Shown: piece by piece, positions 61,873 through 64,000 of the stretch | How positions within the stretch are numbered: the stretch's first letter is position 1 | How the letters are laid out: each line of letters begins with the position of its first letter | NCBI RefSeq assembly: GCF_036173105.1 | Contig: NZ_CP108053.1 | Location: forward strand, 8,370,001 to 8,434,000 | DNA from: Streptomyces sp. NBC_00287 | Lineage (GTDB): Bacteria; Actinomycetota; Actinomycetes; Streptomycetales; Streptomycetaceae | DNA: 64,000 nucleotides | Reading direction: 5' to 3' | The notes under the pieces: model-generated | What the model was told of the DNA's origin: nothing | What the model saw: the letters and a program-made list of their open reading frames with translations, nothing else | The model's database searches: none | Made by a program: the position numbers and the translations under genes

Positions 61873-63077
61873 GAACCCCTGGTTCGAGACGGTCGCGGAA
61901 GCACAGCGCAGGGCCCGGAAGCGGTTGCCGAGCTCGGTGTACGGCGCGCTCGTCGCTGGCTCGGAGCGCGGCCGTACGATCGACGCCAACCTGGCGGCCT
62001 TCGCCGAACTGGGCTTCGCCCCACGGGTCGTCGGCCACCACGCCGAGCGGGACCTGTCCACGACCGTCCTGGGCGTGCCCACCGCGCTGCCTGTGCTCAT
62101 CTCGCCGACCGGCGTGCAGGCCGTCGACCCCGACGGGGAGGTGGCCGTGGCCCGGGCCGCCGCGAGCCGGGGCGTCGTCATGGGGCTGAGTTCGTTCGCG
62201 AGCAGGCCGGTCGAGGAAGTGGCCGACGCCCAGCCGGACTTCTTCTTCCAGCTGTACTGGAGCGGCACCCGCGAGGCGATGGCACGACGTATGGACCGGG
62301 CCAGGGCCGCCGGGGCCAAGGCGCTCATCGTCACCCTCGACTGGTCCTTCTCCCACGGCCGCGACTGGGGCAGCCCGGCCGTCCCCGACAAGCTCGACCT
62401 CAAGACCGCTCTGCGGTTCGCGCCCGACGTGCTGCCCCCGGCCCGCCTGGCTGTGGAAATACGCCAGATCCGGCCGCCTCCCCGACCTCACCGTGCCCAA
62501 CATGAGCGTTCCCGGCGGCACGGCGCCCACCTTCTTCGGCGCCTACGGCGAGTGGATGCAGACCACGCCCCCGACCTGGGAGGACGTCAAGTGGCTGTGC
62601 GAGGAATGGGGCGGCCCCTTCCTCCTCAAGGGGGTGACCCGGGTCGACGACGCCAAGCGGGCCGTCGACGCAGGGGTGACGGCCCTGTCCGTCTCCAACC
62701 ACGGCGGCAACAACCTGGACACCACCCCCGCCACCATCCGCGTCCTCCCCTCCATCGCGGAGGCGGTCGGCAACCAGATCGAGGTCCTGCTGGACGGCGG
62801 TGTCCGGCGCGGCGGCGACGTGGCGAAGGCGCTCGCCCTCGGCGCCCGCGCCGTCCTGATCGGCCGCGCCTACCTCTGGGGTCTGGCGGCGAACGGACAG
62901 GCCGGTGTCGAGAACGTGCTGGACATCCTGCGCGGCGGGCTCGACTCGGCGGTCCTGGGCCTCGGGCACTCGTCCGTGCACGAGTTGGGGCCCGAGGACC
63001 TGGTGATACCGCCGGGCTTCGCACTGACCTTGGGCGGCGGGGACATACCAACGGCCCGCCCCGCACCGGTCGCCTGA
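61865..63077 (+). pseudogene. mftD: mftD, FMN-dependent dehydrogenase, one-base frameshift
   Basis: Lactate-dehydrogenase-type flavoprotein that converts the MftE product to pre-mycofactocin. First 190 residues: LGVPTALPVLISPTGVQAVD, ARAAASRGVVMGLSSFASRP, KALIVTLDWSFSHGRDWGSP. At a C5 run (62435-62439) the frame breaks. Removing one C gives DVLPRPAWLWKYARSGRLPD, and the remaining frame is perfect (TPPTWEDVKWLCEEWGGPFL, LSVSNHGGNNLDTTPATIRV, IEVLLDGGVRRGGDVAKALA). All other mft genes are intact, so a sequencing error is likely; real inactivation cannot be excluded. Confidence 0.88.
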
Positions 63078-63079
63078 CC

Positions 63080-63814
63080 ATGGCCGCGCTTCGAGCCCTG
63101 GCCGACGCCGTCTGGCCGGCTGTCCCGTCCGGTGCGCTCGTCCTGGTGCCGGTCGGGTCCACGGAGCAGCACGGCCCGCATCTGCCGCTCGACACGGACA
63201 CGGTGATTGCGCGCGCCGTGGCGCGAACGGCGGCGGAGGCGCTGGCCCCGCGAACACTCGTGGCACCGCCGATGGCGTACGGCGCCAGCGGAGAACACGC
63301 GCACTTCCCGGGGACCGTCTCGATCGGGCACGAAGCGCTGCTCGCGGTGATTGTGGAGCTGGCTCGCTCGCTGTCCCTGTGGGCGGGCCGCGTCGTCTTC
63401 GTCAACGGGCACGGCGGCAACACCGCCACCCTCGACACGGCCCTCGGACTACTGCGTGCCGAGGGCCACGACGTCGCCTGGACCGGCTGCGAGGTACCCG
63501 GCGGCGACGCGCACGCCGGCAGTACGGAGACCTCCGTACTGCTGCACCTGGCACCGGAACGCGTACGACTGGACGCCGCCGTCGCCGGTGACACCCGACC
63601 GCTGGCCGTCCTCCTGCCGGACCTGATAGCCCGCGGTGTCCGCGCCGTCTCGCCCACGGGCGTACTCGGCGACCCCGCCGGGGCCTCGGCCGAGGAGGGC
63701 CGCCGGGCGATGGAGTCGATGGTGTCCGCCACGGTCCGCCGGATCACCGCGTGGACCGTTGACGGCCGGGGCCGCCTCGCCGATCCGGCACACCCGAGGG
63801 TCGTACGCCGATGA
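63080..63814 (+). CDS. mftE: Mycofactocin peptidase, creatininase family
   Basis: 244 residues. Metal-binding residues of the creatininase fold are visible in VPVGSTEQHGPHLPLDTDTV (Glu, His, Asp), VNGHGGNTATLD (His) and AGSTETSVLL (Glu). GEHAHFPGTVSIGHEALLAV is also typical. It cleaves the modified Val-Tyr from the MftA leader. Starts 2 nt after mftD; stop overlaps the mftF start. Confidence 0.95.
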   Translation: MAALRALADAVWPAVPSGALVLVPVGSTEQHGPHLPLDTDTVIARAVARTAAEALAPRTLVAPPMAYGASGEHAHFPGTVSIGHEALLAVIVELARSLSLWAGRVVFVNGHGGNTATLDTALGLLRAEGHDVAWTGCEVPGGDAHAGSTETSVLLHLAPERVRLDAAVAGDTRPLAVLLPDLIARGVRAVSPTGVLGDPAGASAEEGRRAMESMVSATVRRITAWTVDGRGRLADPAHPRVVRR

Positions 63815-64000
63815 CGCTTCCTCTCGGCTTCGTGGTCGAACTCGACCGCCACACGCGCGTGGTCGACGGCGGCCGGGCGCTCCTCGGCGGGTTCCCGACC
63901 CGGCTGCTGCGGCTGACCCCGCGGGCCCGGCGGCTCCTCGTCGACCGGACCCTCCCGGTACGGGACGCGGCGGGCGCGCTTCTCGCGGACCGGCTGCTGG
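63811..64000 (+). CDS. mftF: Mycofactocin glycosyltransferase, 5' part only
   Basis: ATG overlaps the mftE stop (ATGA). The 63 visible codons read PLGFVVELDRHTRVVDGGRA, LLGGFPTRLLRLTPRARRLL and so on, the N-terminal region of MftF. The GT2 domain lies beyond the window. In mycobacteria MftF adds an oligoglucan chain to pre-mycofactocin. Confidence 0.88.
   Translation, partial: MTLPLGFVVELDRHTRVVDGGRALLGGFPTRLLRLTPRARRLLVDRTLPVRDAAGALLADRLL

Noticed and set aside
59131..62403. Very long minus-strand open frame (over 1000 codons) opposite the mycofactocin genes
   Set aside because: It is the antisense of mftA-mftD in GC-rich DNA, with no domain or RBS; the plus-strand genes are unambiguous.

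Overview
High-GC actinobacterial DNA, almost certainly a Streptomyces or close relative. The evidence is strong third-position GC, GTG/TTG starts, ATGA-type gene overlaps, abundant TetR/MarR regulators, a PAS-GAF-SpoIIE phosphatase, DesK-type sensor kinases, and an EtfAB pair. No rRNA, tRNA, CRISPR or intact mobile element was seen. The window looks like an accessory metabolic region: many small redox-enzyme operons, each beside its own TetR or MarR regulator, separated by stretches of decayed gene fragments.

Layout. 0-3 kb: a MarR gene, its palindromic operator and a DsbA-like / metallo-beta-lactamase-fold / SnoaL-like operon, followed by gene debris. 3.5-9.8 kb: TetR divergent from a redox operon (quinone-reductase-type dehydrogenase, SDR, DoxX, NAD(P)-binding protein, luciferase-like monooxygenase), then an intradiol dioxygenase coupled to a SnoaL-like protein. 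10-19 kb: a Tat-exported solute-binding protein, remnants (MBL copy, TetR tails, P450 N-terminus, dioxygenase, SDR halves), a berberine-bridge-type oxidase, DUF805, another quinone oxidoreductase, and an SDR/TetR divergent pair with an extended operator. 20.5-26 kb: a two-component flavin monooxygenase module (flavin reductase, acyl-CoA-dehydrogenase-fold oxygenase, TetR, siderophore-interacting-type reductase, DHA2 exporter) ending in an IS5-type transposase scrap. 26.6-31 kb: acetyl-CoA synthetase, an HSL-type esterase and a PucR-like regulator. 31-35.6 kb: a membrane-protein operon with a DedA gene fused by deletion to a PEP-synthase-like 3' part, and a truncated DctA. 35.6-37.8 kb: a LuxR-type two-component system and a 59-residue membrane protein. 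37.9-44.6 kb: etfBA, MarR, zinc alcohol dehydrogenase, an SDR lacking its catalytic residues, an SGNH hydrolase and a TetR. 44.8-47.7 kb: SpoIIE-type phosphatase and a lipoprotein. 47.8-54.7 kb: frame-disrupted SDR, LLM, CoA-transferase and amidohydrolase genes, a crotonase and GtrA. 54.9-58.3 kb: MFS exporter, orphan sensor kinase, second small membrane protein. 58.5-64 kb: a mycofactocin locus, mftG divergent from mftABCDEF, with mftF cut by the window end.

Two regulons can be read directly from repeated DNA. (1) The palindrome GGTGTAGC-NN-GCTACACC occurs four times: before the sensor kinase gene, before both paralogous 59/60-residue membrane proteins and before a lipoprotein. Each copy is followed after exactly 17 nt by the same promoter-like block, so the kinase/response-regulator pair probably controls itself and these three envelope proteins. 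(2) A 17-bp element of the type TTGCTTGACTTACGCAA occurs singly before the MarR gene at 39.8 kb and as spaced pairs before the SGNH hydrolase, GtrA and MFS genes, which suggests a MarR regulon spread over 17 kb.

Several genes between 47 and 63 kb (SDR, CoA-transferase, amidohydrolase, mftD) are broken only by single-base changes, several of them in C or G runs. Either the sequence has homopolymer errors or these genes are recent pseudogenes. The older debris at 2.4-2.9, 11.5-14.2, 15.9-18.6 and 26 kb is true decay.
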